Origin: Adiantum capillus-veneris | Taxonomy: Eukaryota > Streptophyta > Polypodiopsida > Polypodiales > Pteridaceae | Direction of reading: 5' to 3' | NCBI GenBank assembly: GCA_014529385.2 | Contig: CM043953.1 | Span: 111,666,549 to 111,730,548 of the forward strand | Length of the DNA: 64,000 nt | In this document: positions 45,442 to 55,671 of the stretch, in pieces | How positions within the stretch are numbered: position 1 is the first letter of the stretch | Layout of the letters: each line of letters starts with the position of its first letter | Made by a program: the position numbers and the translations under genes | Notes under the pieces: model-generated | Told to the model about the DNA's origin: nothing | Databases searched by the model: none | The model's input: the letters and a program-made list of their open reading frames with translations, nothing else

Positions 45442-46204
45442 TGAAGGTCAACGCACTAAGGTACCAGTTAAAAGAGACAAAATGCCTTTAAGGCCAATGA
45501 TGAGTGCTCGAGCATTCGCTAAATGGGGATTGGACTTTGTTGGTCCTATCACTCCACCAGCATATCATTCACAAGCACAATATATCATAGTGGCCACGGA
45601 TTACATGACCAAATGGGTGGAAGCAAAAGCCACAACGAAAGCAGACGCTAGAACCATGGCACAATTCTTATATGAATATGTGTTTACACGTTATGGCCTT
45701 CCAATCGAGCTGGTGAGTGATAGAGGGACACACTTTGTAAATGAAGTTATCCAACATCTCTTAAATGAGTTTATGGTAATTCATCGCAAATCTGCACCCT
45801 ATCATCCACAAGCCAATGGCCAAGCGGAAGTGACCAACAAAATATTGTGCACAGTTCTTACGAAACTGGTTAGTGAAACAAGAACAGATTGGGATCAGAT
45901 GCTCTATTCGGCATTGTGGGCTTATCGAGTTGCATATAAAACAACACTCAATGCTACACCATTTAATATGGTATATGGGTTAAATGCAATATTGCCTATT
46001 GACTTTTTGATCCCCACACTAAGGGTAGCCACACAATTGGACTGGATGGGGCATGAACTTTCAGAACGGTTAGAGGACCTTGAAAAATTAGATGAGTTAC
46101 GACTCAATGCTGTAGCAGCCATATATGCAAAAAAAGACAACAGAAAGAGTTTTTTGACAAACATGTCAAGAAAAAGGACTTTAAAATGGGCGACTATGTC
46201 TTAG
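45377..46204 (+). pseudogene. Family A pol: integrase core
   Basis: It begins inside the second HHCC block (GIWWPTM, then KRCDEGQR, so the expected last Cys is Gly in this copy). The catalytic triad is readable: D in GLDFVGP (about 45531), D in SDRGTHF (about 45718) and E in NGQAEVTNK (about 45828). PYHPQANGQ is the typical Ty3 signature. A frameshift near 46130 moves the C-terminal domain (FFDKHVKKKDFKMGDYVLVY) into another frame. No chromodomain is evident. Confidence 0.88.
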
Positions 46205-46248
46205 TGTACACCCTTAAATAGCATGCCAAAAAGCTAAATAAAAGGGGA

Positions 46249-46614
46249 ATGGGGCCTTATTTGATCCAAGAAATATCGTCTAGCGGAGAAGTAAAACTGT
46301 CGACACTAGATGGAAAAGAAATGCCGAACTGGATTAGTGGGTGTCGTTTAAAAAAATATCATCTACCTTTAACACCGGAAATGTTGTTTCAATTGCATTA
46401 TGGAAAAGCCTATAGACAGGAACAACAAAGAATTCAGGACCAAGCACAACAAGAAGCCAAGGAACGGATTGCTAAACGAAAGCAGTTTCTTAGGACAATA
46501 AACATGGTCACCCCAATGATGACTGACGAATATCCTCTTTCGATATCCCAAACAAACGAAGCGGATATTCAAAGCGAAGAATTAGCAAAGACCATGACAG
46601 AATTTAGGGCTTAG
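46249..46614 (+). pseudogene. Integrase C-terminal end and Gln/Arg-rich tail
   Basis: GPYLIQEISSSGEVKLSTLDG followed by WISGCRLKKYHLP is the usual SH3-like end of Ty3 integrases. A helical Gln/Glu-rich tail follows. A TAG at 46612 separates it from the downstream retropepsin-like frame without changing frame. Confidence 0.75.
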
Positions 46615-46635
46615 GACGATAGCATCATTGACGAC

Positions 46636-47715
46636 TTGGAAGATACGTGGTGTAGTCCTTACATAAAAGCTTATGTAGACACAAAACAAGTTGAAATCTA
46701 TGCATTGCTTGACACTGGAGCAAAAATGAGCGTCATCAGCTTTGAGCTCTTTCAAAAACTTGGACCAATGAGGACGATCCCAGAGACACACCGGTTGAAA
46801 GTAGCATCGGGTGATGAGGTGACCACGTTGTGGTCTATTATAATACCAATCACAGTGCAGGCACACCAGTACACTACAAAATTCCATGTACTGCCACTAA
46901 GTAAATCAACAACGTCGTGTATCTTAGCAGTGTCATGGATGAAAGCTAACAGGGTATTCATTGATTTGGATACTAATGAAGCACTGTTTCGAAATGACAA
47001 CTTTTCAGAACCCTTCTTATCATATAACCAATACATGTCAAGGAGGAAACAGGAGTCAATACAACCGCAAGGATATGCCCAACAACAAACAGAGTTTACA
47101 AGTCCAGCAACGTCTTATCAAAAATCAACAACCATGCAGGGAACCAGGCAAGTTTGGGTACGGCGTACAGATCTGGCCGAGGCACAATTACATCAAAAGA
47201 GGAAATACAAAGTTTGGATAAGGCAAGACAGCCTAATTCCTATAAAAAAGGGGGCAGAAGAACAGACAAAACACCAAAATCCAGCAAAACTTCAAAGAAC
47301 CATAGTCAATCGGTCGATTACGCAACGGACTATATTGGTATGGCGGCCAAAATTGCCAATTCAAAACAGGCCAACAACACAAGAAGGGAGGCCAAAGATG
47401 ACCATTGAGCAGTTATCTACAACTGTCAATGTCAAGCCACATCATGCAAACAGCACGAGGAAACAAACAGAATCAACAACAAAAACTACAAGGATCTATA
47501 AGACCCAAGTCATCAAAGGAGAAAGAAAAAATGTTCCACCAGAAAATGCAACAAAATATACGACAATATCGACTTCAAAGGATCCACATACGCCAATTCA
47601 AAACCAGTGGAAAACAATCAAACAAAGAGCGGAAAATTTACAACTACTTCTTGCAAAGAAAATCTGCCAGCCAACTCAAGCTACCACAGGAAACCTCAAC
47701 GACAAATGCCAATAA
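46636..47715 (+). pseudogene. Second retropepsin-like domain downstream of integrase, plus basic tail
   Basis: The first ~125 residues read like an aspartic protease: an AYVDTKQVEIYALLDTGAKMS active-site strand with DTGA near 46711, a flap-like region (LKVASGDEV), and an ILAVSWMKANRVFIDLD second-lobe end (usually ILG). The remaining ~230 residues are basic and Gln/Thr-rich without a domain. It is in frame with the integrase tail across one TAG, so ancestrally it may have been the end of pol or a separate ORF. A second protease in this position is not standard for Ty3/gypsy. It could be a duplicated protease, a captured one, or a non-catalytic fold. Confidence 0.7.
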
Positions 47716-47878
47716 GAGAATCGCTTATACCTTCCTCTTACACCGCATAAATTCTTTCTACATGCATTGACTGCACATGCATATAGGGCTATATTACAAG
47801 GCCTGCATTAGCACGAGTTCACACCCATGCACAACACATACCCTTGACGATACCCTGTCGTCCGGGAGGACTCCAACT

Positions 47879-47891
47879 AGGAGGGGGGGAG
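47879..47891 (+). promoter_or_regulatory. Internal copy of the polypurine tract
   Basis: AGGAGGGGGGGAG is the same 13 bases as the terminal tracts at 59100-59112 and 3097-3109, but it is followed by GCATTCC instead of an LTR start. It lies just after pol, about 65% along the ancestral internal region. Confidence 0.7.
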
Positions 47892-50423
47892 GCATTCCAA
47901 ATGCGGACTCATGACTCATGTCATATATTAGAGGGCAATGTTTGTGAGCAATTTTTCAACCATTTTTGCGTTTTATTGTGTGATTTTGGGAAAAAGAATA
48001 TGCCCTCATAATTAATCAAAATTGGGGACCAAATCATCATACATGAGCCCCTAGGGATGTGTATAGACTATAAAGAGAGTCAAATCTGGCCAAAAACCGT
48101 CCAAAAACAGCAAAAAATAGGCCAAGGTTGACGATTATGAGTGAGAATGTACATAGACGAGAAAAAAGTGAGCTAAAAAGTGTTTTGCTTTTCATTGGTA
48201 TTTTTATAGGTTAGAATTGCTATTTTCGGGTTATTTTGGGATTTATTTGCTTTATTTTAGCCATTATCTAGCAAAAATTATAGAAAAAAATCCGTAATCC
48301 AGATGGAAACACAAAAGAAGAGACCCCTGATCGGAGCAAGGTAAAGAAGACATAGAAAAAATAGGGACTGCAAAGGTGACAGGGCAAAATGACCACCGTC
48401 ATGAACGGACCTCCAACAGGAGATATCTACAAAAATTGTAGAACTGGAGGCAACCGAGGTCCAAATCAGGAAATTTGCGAGCCTAAACCGCATCTCACAA
48501 AAAGTTATGGCCACAGGTAAAATATGGGAAAATTTTGTGTCGGAGTCTCAATTACATATAGAGAGGCTAGGCTAGAAATCTCTCATTTAAGCCATTTTCC
48601 ATTGTGAGAGAGAGAGAGCTCCCTACAGCAGTTGAGACTTCCAAAAGCTCATCCATCGCGCACGGTCACCAGATCGACATCAGATATGAGAGGTACGCTC
48701 ATCAACACTGACTCTAAGTGTTGTTTACTTCAGTTAGTCGCAAAACCTCGCCAGCATCACAATCACAACCTGTGTACACATACGGTAGACCGGTTGTTTG
48801 GGAGACCTAGAGGCCACCAAATGGAACCAAAATTGAAAGGCACAATGCCTATAGCTTAGGGATCAAGCCTATGACCTCGGAAAGTGCGAAGGAAGCCGTT
48901 CAGAAAACCCTAATTTCACAGGACCTGCAAAAGGGCAACTGAACCAAGGTGATCGGAAATTAGCCAAAACTCATAGACAACAAGCCAATAACCTCGACAA
49001 ACCGACTGAAGGGTTAGACCATGAAAAAGTTCGTCAAAACGGAGCTTAAAGTCCATATCTGACGAAAACTGCACAAAGCGTCACGATACTCTAACGGGCC
49101 GACCAAATGACAAAATGACATCAAATTTAACAAGGTACATCCAAAAGAGGTCAACTATGAGATGGAATGTGTCCACTCACGAAAAAAGCTCTTCCACTAG
49201 GGAAAATGCCAGCAACAGGCCAGAAAGATATCCAAATGGTCGTTTTTTGTGTTGTAAACACCAAAACAACAACTGACTGCTTTGATGGAAGGTCAAAAGG
49301 AAATAAAAGACAGCCGGAGTCATACAATGAACAAAAGGAATGGCGACCATCACCTAAGTGGTCTACTTCGACTCCAGGACCAGCTAAGTGCTGCAAACAG
49401 GGAGTACACTCTTCTAAATTGATGAAAACTTGATGTGTGTGTCTAGGAGAGCCTATTAACACCATTGTGGTCAAATAACATCAAAAAAAAAAAACTGGTA
49501 AAAATGACTAAGTACTAGTCTATCGCGATAGACTTGAATTTACAATTAGACAAGTAAAATTTTGATTTTGGCTTCATGAGGGCTTCTAACAAGGAATATT
49601 AACAACCATTATCAAATCAAAGTTCAAAAGGGATCTCTTTTGGCCAAATAACCTAGTCTATCGTGATAGACTTGCTACTACAATATTTGGGGGAAAGACT
49701 TTTCAAAATTTTCACAAAACAGACTTGGGAAAGCACATGAAGGCAGTACACCAAATTTGGTGACAGGATGGACTCATATGGCAAGCTGAGAAAGACATGA
49801 CGACAACTCAGAGTCAGAACAGGACATCTCAAGGGCAGACAGTTAAAATTCACATGTGAGAGGTCAAGAAACCTTACATCAACTTGGAGAAGGCAGACAG
49901 ATGATCACAGAGCCAAAAAATGACAAATTGACACTGAGTACCAGTCTATCATGATAGACTAAGCAGAGGGATACTAGGCCATCTAACCAAAAATTTGAAT
50001 TAACAGTTGGATTCAACATGATGCAAGAAGACTACCCACTAAGTTTGAGCCCAAAACAACACAAAATGAAGGAGATAGACCAACATCTCCTTGGAAGGAA
50101 TGTGGAAAAAATGGGAGTTGATCCAAAAAGGGGTCACTTGACATTCATTTGAGGTGAAAATGGGATCAGATCATGTGCAAGGTATGAGAAACCAATTGGT
50201 GGAGGCACAACTGCAAAATAGGACCCTTGTCAAAAGATGGCTAGTCTATCGCGATAGACTGAGCAAAAGTTGCAAATGAACTGATTTTCAGTTTGGGATT
50301 ATAGAGTGACCTTACATGCCCTATGAACATACACCACACAAAATTTCAAGGCATTTGGACTTGTTCTCCTTCACCAACAACATTAATTTGAAGCCGTCAG
50401 AGTCGCACAATGGAAGAGCTTGT
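47892..50423 (+). other. Noncoding region between pol and 3' ORF, with palindromes
   Basis: No long frame. Two TATA-like sequences (CTATAAAG near 48070, ACATATAGAG near 48548) are followed by a GA run near 48606. From 49500 on, the sequence resembles the 5' leader: palindromes AGTCTATCNNGATAGACT at 49517, 49655, 49943 and 50243, and the phrase AAATTTCAAGGCATTT near 50340 (also 31955 and 61210). Copia-2 inserts at 50424, and the region continues to the 3' ORF at 55672. Confidence 0.7.
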
Positions 50424-50650
50424 TGTTACCATATACATGTGGTAGTGATGTGTGTGAACACACTAGGACCGCCGGGGCATTTTTTCCCTCTTTAGGAGGT
50501 TTTTTCCCCCGTGCATTGTATATACGCCCATCACTCTAGGGCTATCTATCTTTCCATTTCACACTAAGTAACACACTCTCCATTGTGTGCCTTGAGCTTC
50601 CTTCGTCTTCTCCAAGCTGTGTGTGTTTCTCTACAACCCTAATTCCAACA
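50424..50650 (+). repeat. 5' LTR of copia-2 (227 bp)
   Basis: TGTTACCATATACATG...CCTAATTCCAACA, with a TATA-like TGTATATACG near 50517. It differs from the 3' LTR at three bases. Confidence 0.96.
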
Positions 50651-50652
50651 AT

Positions 50653-50664
50653 TGGTATCAGAGC
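50653..50664 (+). promoter_or_regulatory. Primer binding site, initiator Met-tRNA type
   Basis: TGGTATCAGAGC, two bases after the LTR, is the standard copia primer site in plants. Confidence 0.92.
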
Positions 50665-50998
50665 AGGTCACGCCCTCCCAGGCTTAGTGGCCAGCTGCTC
50701 CAGCACACGCCTGCTCACTGTCTTCGATTTTAATGAGCTTTGGCGAGCGATCCCAGGTCGACAAAAATTTTGGGAAATCGAAGAGCTTGGTCTGCTCAGA
50801 ATTTTGATTTGGGCTCATTTCGGCCTCCGTTTCCACTACAAGCAGTACTGCACAGGCTATTTCGTCATTTTGTGCATAATTTCTGTCAGTGCCGTTTTCT
50901 GCATAACAGGTGCCTTATAGTCTTCTACGGTTTGTGCTATATAGCACAGGTTGTTCTCCTATTTTCGGGTAGTTTTCACATCAGGTGCAGCATTTACC

Positions 50999-52196
50999 AT
51001 GGCTGACAACAACAACACAGATGTGTTCAAGATGTTTGCTATTGAGGACAGGTTGGATGGGGACAACTACCCTATGTGGGCTTATATGATGCAACATGTT
51101 CTTGTGTCAAAGGGTGTCTGGAACATTGTGCAGGGCATTGATGTACGTCCTGGTTCTGAGGATGTAGGCGATGTTGAGGATGTTGCAGGTCTTGCTGCAA
51201 GGATTGCAGCTGTTAGAGTTGTTTTGCCTACGGCAGAACAAGCTCGTTGGGATGTTAAGGATGCGCAGACTCATGCATTGATTGCGTTGTCTGTGAAGCG
51301 CACCATTGTTCCTCACATCCGTTCAGCAAAATTTGCAAAACAGGCTTGGGATATTTTAGCAGGTCTTTATGCAAGCCGCAATGAGGCTAAAATTGCTTTG
51401 CTGCGTAAAGAGCTGGAGTCAAAGATTATGCATGAGGAAGATGATATGGATACTTTCCTTGCTAGAGTCAAGGATATCAATGAGCAACTTATTTCTGCAG
51501 GTGAAGTCATTTCAGATAGTTCCCTTGTGCAGACTGTTCTTGATGCCTTACCAGATTCCTACCAGACTTTTGCTAGTACTTGAGACTTATGACCCAAGGA
51601 AATCCTGAAGTTGTCAAGTTTGATGCATTTTGCACATTGCTGTTGAAAGAGTCACTTTCCAGAAAAAACAGGACTAGGCAGTGTGCAATTGAACAGGCTT
51701 TTATTGCTTCTCAAAGAAAGGGTGGTAACAGTAATCTTATGGTTTTGCTACAAGTGGCAAAATTTTGGTCCCTAATGCTTCTGCTGGCAGCACTTCGTCT
51801 GGCAATTCTGGTGATAAGGGCAAAAAGAAGATGCGTTGCCATTATTGTAAAGCCAATGATCACTTGATCAAGTCATGTCCTAAGTTGAAGGCCAAAGAGG
51901 CTAAGAAGAAAGAGGGTGGTTCCACTGCAAATGCTGGTTCCACTACAAATGCAGCCATTGTTGAGTCTTCTGTGAAAGGAGACTGTGTTGCTGATGTTGA
52001 TGCAGAATGGGCGTTTAGCGCAGAGTGCACTTACAATCCTGCTATCCATGATGCATGCTTGTCAATTGCTGCAGATTCACATGTGTGGTATTTCGACAGT
52101 GGTGCTACAAAGCACATTACCTCACATCGTGAATTGTTTACCTCTCTCGACTCTGTACCTCATGGGAATTCAGTCACTTGTGCTTACTGCTGCTAA
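50999..52196 (+). pseudogene. Copia-2 gag and start of protease, frameshifted
   Basis: The ATG at 50999 (MADNN) starts a UBN2-type gag open to 51583. A two-base loss near 51575, visible by comparison with the minus-strand copy, breaks it. Frames 51580-51867 and 51765-52196 carry the remainder, with a CX2CX4HX4C knuckle (CHYCKANDHLIKSC, about 51835-51880) and the protease motif FDSGATKH (about 52093), intact here. A further indel near 52165 passes to the pol frame. Confidence 0.9.
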
Positions 52197-55100
52197 TGGC
52201 AGTTCTTTCACACTTGTTGATGCACTTTATGTACCTGGGATCAAGAAGAATATCTTGTCTGTATCCGCACTTGCTAGACTTGGACTTGTAGTCAAATTTG
52301 TGGATGACAGATGTACAATTCATGATCTCAGTTTTGGTGATGAAATTGTTGCATCTGGCCTTTTGTGCGGTGGGCTGTATAAGCTCACTTTGTATGACAA
52401 GTGTGGAAAAATTTTTGCAAATGCTGTTGCAGATTCAAGGGCTATTTCAGATGCAAAACTTTGGCATGCACGTTTTGGTCATCTGAATTTTGCCTGTTTG
52501 CTGCGTTTGCAGAAATCTGATATGGTTGCTTCTTTGCCGCCTCTTGAAGCACCTGTCAAACATGTTTGTAAAGGCTGTATTTTGGGTAAGATGCAGCAGT
52601 CTAAGTTTCCAAAGGATGGTTCAGTTCGGGCCACATGCAAGTTGCAGCTTGTGCATAGTGATGTTTGTGGGCCCATGCAAACTCCGTCCTTGGGCAATTA
52701 CCTATACTTCATGAATTTCATTGATGATTACTCCAGGCATGCATGGGTATTTCCGCTTAAAGCGAAGTCCGAAGTTTTTATGTGCTTCAAACAATTTCTG
52801 GCTATGGCTGAAAATGTCTCGAAATGTACTATGGGCACCCTCCGTTCTGATCGAGGGGGGGAGTATATGTCTCATGAATTTAATGCATTTCTGGCTAGTC
52901 GTGGGATAAAACACCAATGTACAATGCCTTATACACCTCAGAAAAATGGTGTTGCTGAGAGGAAAAACAGGTCACTGACGGAAATGGCACGATGTATGGT
53001 CAAAAGTCAAGCTTTACCGCATTCTTTTTGGCTTGAGGCCATCATGTGTGCCACTTATGTACTTAACATGTTTCCTACGAAAGCTTTGCAGTCTATTAAT
53101 CCATATGAAGCATGGCATGATAGAAAGCCTTCTATTGAGCACATGTGTGTTTTTGGCTGTTTGGCATATGCTTTGGTGCCACAAGTGCAGCGCAGAAAAT
53201 TGGATGATAAGGCTGTCAAATGTATTTTTGTTGGTTATAGTGCTGAAAGCAAAGGTTACAGGTTGTATCATTCGCAAACAAAACGTATTCTGGTTTCACG
53301 GGATGTAGTGTTTGTGGAAGATTCTGTTCAGCCCTTGCTGTCATGTACCAGAGACAGTAATGTAAGCTCACAGGACATTTATGACACTTTGTTGCCTCTT
53401 TTCAGTGGTGGAAATACGAATGTAAGTTCCAATGAGGCAAATGTACAGCCTATGGGGGTTTCTGAAAATGTTTTAGATCAGCCTATTACTGATGCAGATG
53501 TAGATGATGTACTTGATGAGGAAAGGCCTGAAAATGAGCAGGCTAGAGGTATGCCAAAATGGTTGGTGCACACTTTGCGTGACAGTAAATTGGATGCACC
53601 TTTGTCTAGTCGTACTCGTTTAGGCTCTCGCCATGCATCTTATGCATTAGATTGTTATGCTTTGGCTGTGTCTAGCTTACATGATGTTGAGGAGCCTCTG
53701 ACTTTTGATGAAGCACAAAATTCAGAAAATTGGATGGCTCCCATGCAATCAGAATATGATGCACTTATAGAAAATGACACATGGACTTTATGTGATTTGC
53801 CTCCTGGCAAAAAGGCCATTGGTACGAAGTGGGTTTACAAGTTGAAACGCAAGCCGGATGGTGAGATCGATCACCATAAGGCTCGACTTGTTGCAAAGGG
53901 TTATGCACAACAAAAAGGCATAGATTATGAAGAGACTTTTTCTCCCACTTGTCGTATGACTACTGTGCGTTTTTCTATGTGCATTGGCAGCTCATTTTGG
54001 TTGGGATGTACATCAATCAGACATTGTTACTGCTTTCTTGAATGGTGACATATTTGAGGAAGTTTATGTAACGTAGCCTTGTGGTTTTGTCATAAAAGGA
54101 CAAGAGGACAAAGTGTGCAAATGTAACAAGGCTTTGTATGGGTTGAAGCAATCTCCTCGTGCTTGGTATGAGAAAGCTGACACTCATTTGGTCAAACAAG
54201 GCTTTCATAACAGTCCAACAGAAAGCACATTGTATGTAAAGCGTGAGGGTGATGTACTTCTCATTGTGGTTCTTTATGTTGATGATTTGATGATCACTGG
54301 ACCAAATGAGAGACATATTACTGAATTTAAGGCTGATTTGAATGCTACTTTCAAGATGAAAGATTTGGGGCTATTGCATCATTATTTGGGTATACAGTTT
54401 AAACAGTGTGATGGTGGTATTGCCTTGTGTCAGAAAAGTTACATAGAGACATTGCTATGTAAGTTTGGACTTAAGGATTGCAAACCTATTGCCACTCCCA
54501 TGGAAACAGGTTTGAAGTTGAGTCTACATGATGCTGGTGATACTACTGATGTCACTCTTTACCAAACTGCTGTTGGCTGCCTCATTTATGTATGCAACAC
54601 GAGGCCGGATATTCAGTTTGCAATCTCACAGGTCAACAGATTTATGCATAGCCCAGGGTCTAAGCATTGGCAGGATGTCAAGAGGATTTTCCGCTACCTT
54701 AGTGGCACTTTACATCTTGGCTTGTTTTATCCCAAGGGGGGATCATTGCCGCCAGACTTACATGCTTTTTCGGACTCAGATTGGGCTGGTTGTTTTGACA
54801 CGCGAGTGTCCACAAGTGGTTTTTGTTTCATGCTTGGCAGTTCATGTATATCATGGTTGAGCAAGAAGCAACCTACTGTGGCCACTTCGAGTTGTGAGGC
54901 TGAGTACAGGGCAGTCTTCACAGCTACGGTTGAGTGTGTATGGCTCAGACGCCTTATGGCTGATTTGGGTGTTGGACAGGACACTGCCAACACTATCTAC
55001 ACTGACAGTCAGAGCGCATTGGCAATTGCGAGGAACCCAGTTTTTCATGCTCTCACAAAGCACATTGAGGTGCATTACCACTATGTCAGGGAGAGGCTCT

Positions 55101-55231
55101 CAGCAGGAGAGATTAGCTTGGCTTATGTGCCAACACAGGACAACCTTGCAGATCTTTTCACAAAGGCATTGTCTCGTGAGAAGCTTGAAGCTTTCCGCAA
55201 AGCTTTGGGCTTACTCCCCTTTGTGGACTAA
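52197..55231 (+). pseudogene. Copia-2 pol: integrase, RT, RNase H, broken near 54010-54077
   Basis: The main frame runs to 54048. Its parts are pre-integrase (HARFGHLN near 52465), integrase core (HSDVCGP near 52658, SDRGGEYM near 52850, PQKNGVAERKN near 52935) and early RT (WVYKLKRKPDGE near 53830). A frameshift near 54000 and a TAG at about 54075 (CAG in the minus copy) separate the second frame (54113-55231), which has YVDDLMITG (about 54276), SDSDWAG (about 54773), CEAEYRA and TDSQSALAIA (RNase H). Catalytic residues are all present, so only the indels and stop inactivate it. Confidence 0.9.
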
Positions 55232-55306
55232 TCCTGTCCTCATGGCATGGCACTTCCCTTTACTCATGTGCCAGCTCTCGTTCACCGCATCACTCTAGGG
55301 GGGATT

Positions 55307-55533
55307 TGTTACCATATACATGTGGTAGTGATGTGTGTGAACACACTAGAACCGCCGGGGCATTTTTTCCCTCTTTAGGAGGTTTTTTCCCCCGTGCATT
55401 GTATATACGCCCATCACTCTAGGGCTATCTATCTTTCCATTGCACACTAAGTAACACACTCTCCATTGTGTGCCTTGAGCTTCCTTCGTCTTCTCCAAGC
55501 TGTGTGTGTTTCTCTGCAACCCTAATTCCAACA
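55307..55533 (+). repeat. 3' LTR of copia-2 (227 bp)
   Basis: It is preceded by the purine run CTAGGGGGGAT (polypurine tract, about 55296-55306) and followed by the CTTGT duplication. Confidence 0.96.
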
Positions 55534-55663
55534 CTTGTCTATCTGCTAACATTTTACGTTAACTCATCTTGGGACTAAGAAGGCTCATCTAGATGCATGA
55601 TTAAGTGGTAATCAATTTAGAAGAGAAGTACTATGTTTGTACATTAACTGTTAACTGTGAATA

Positions 55664-55671
55664 CAGGATCC
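55664..55671 (+). promoter_or_regulatory. Possible 3' splice acceptor before the 3' ORF
   Basis: A T/A-rich stretch with CTAAC-like branch sequences (about 55545) leads to GAATACAG|G, six bases before the first ATG of the 3' ORF. With the donor-like CAAGTAAGAT upstream of gag it could produce a spliced mRNA for this ORF. Inference only. Confidence 0.35.

Larger units (their letters stand above)
50424..55533 (+). mobile_element. Copia-2 full-length retrotransposon, plus strand
   Basis: The 5-bp duplication CTTGT (50419-50423 and 55534-55538) and 227-bp LTRs that differ at only three positions mark a recent insertion. Interior order gag-PR-INT-RT-RNH is copia type. Despite its youth the coding part has several frameshifts. 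Confidence 0.96.

Noticed and set aside
46636-47010. Second domain as the pol protease displaced by rearrangement
   Set aside because: A separate DSGAG protease is present in the normal place upstream of RT, so this is an additional domain.
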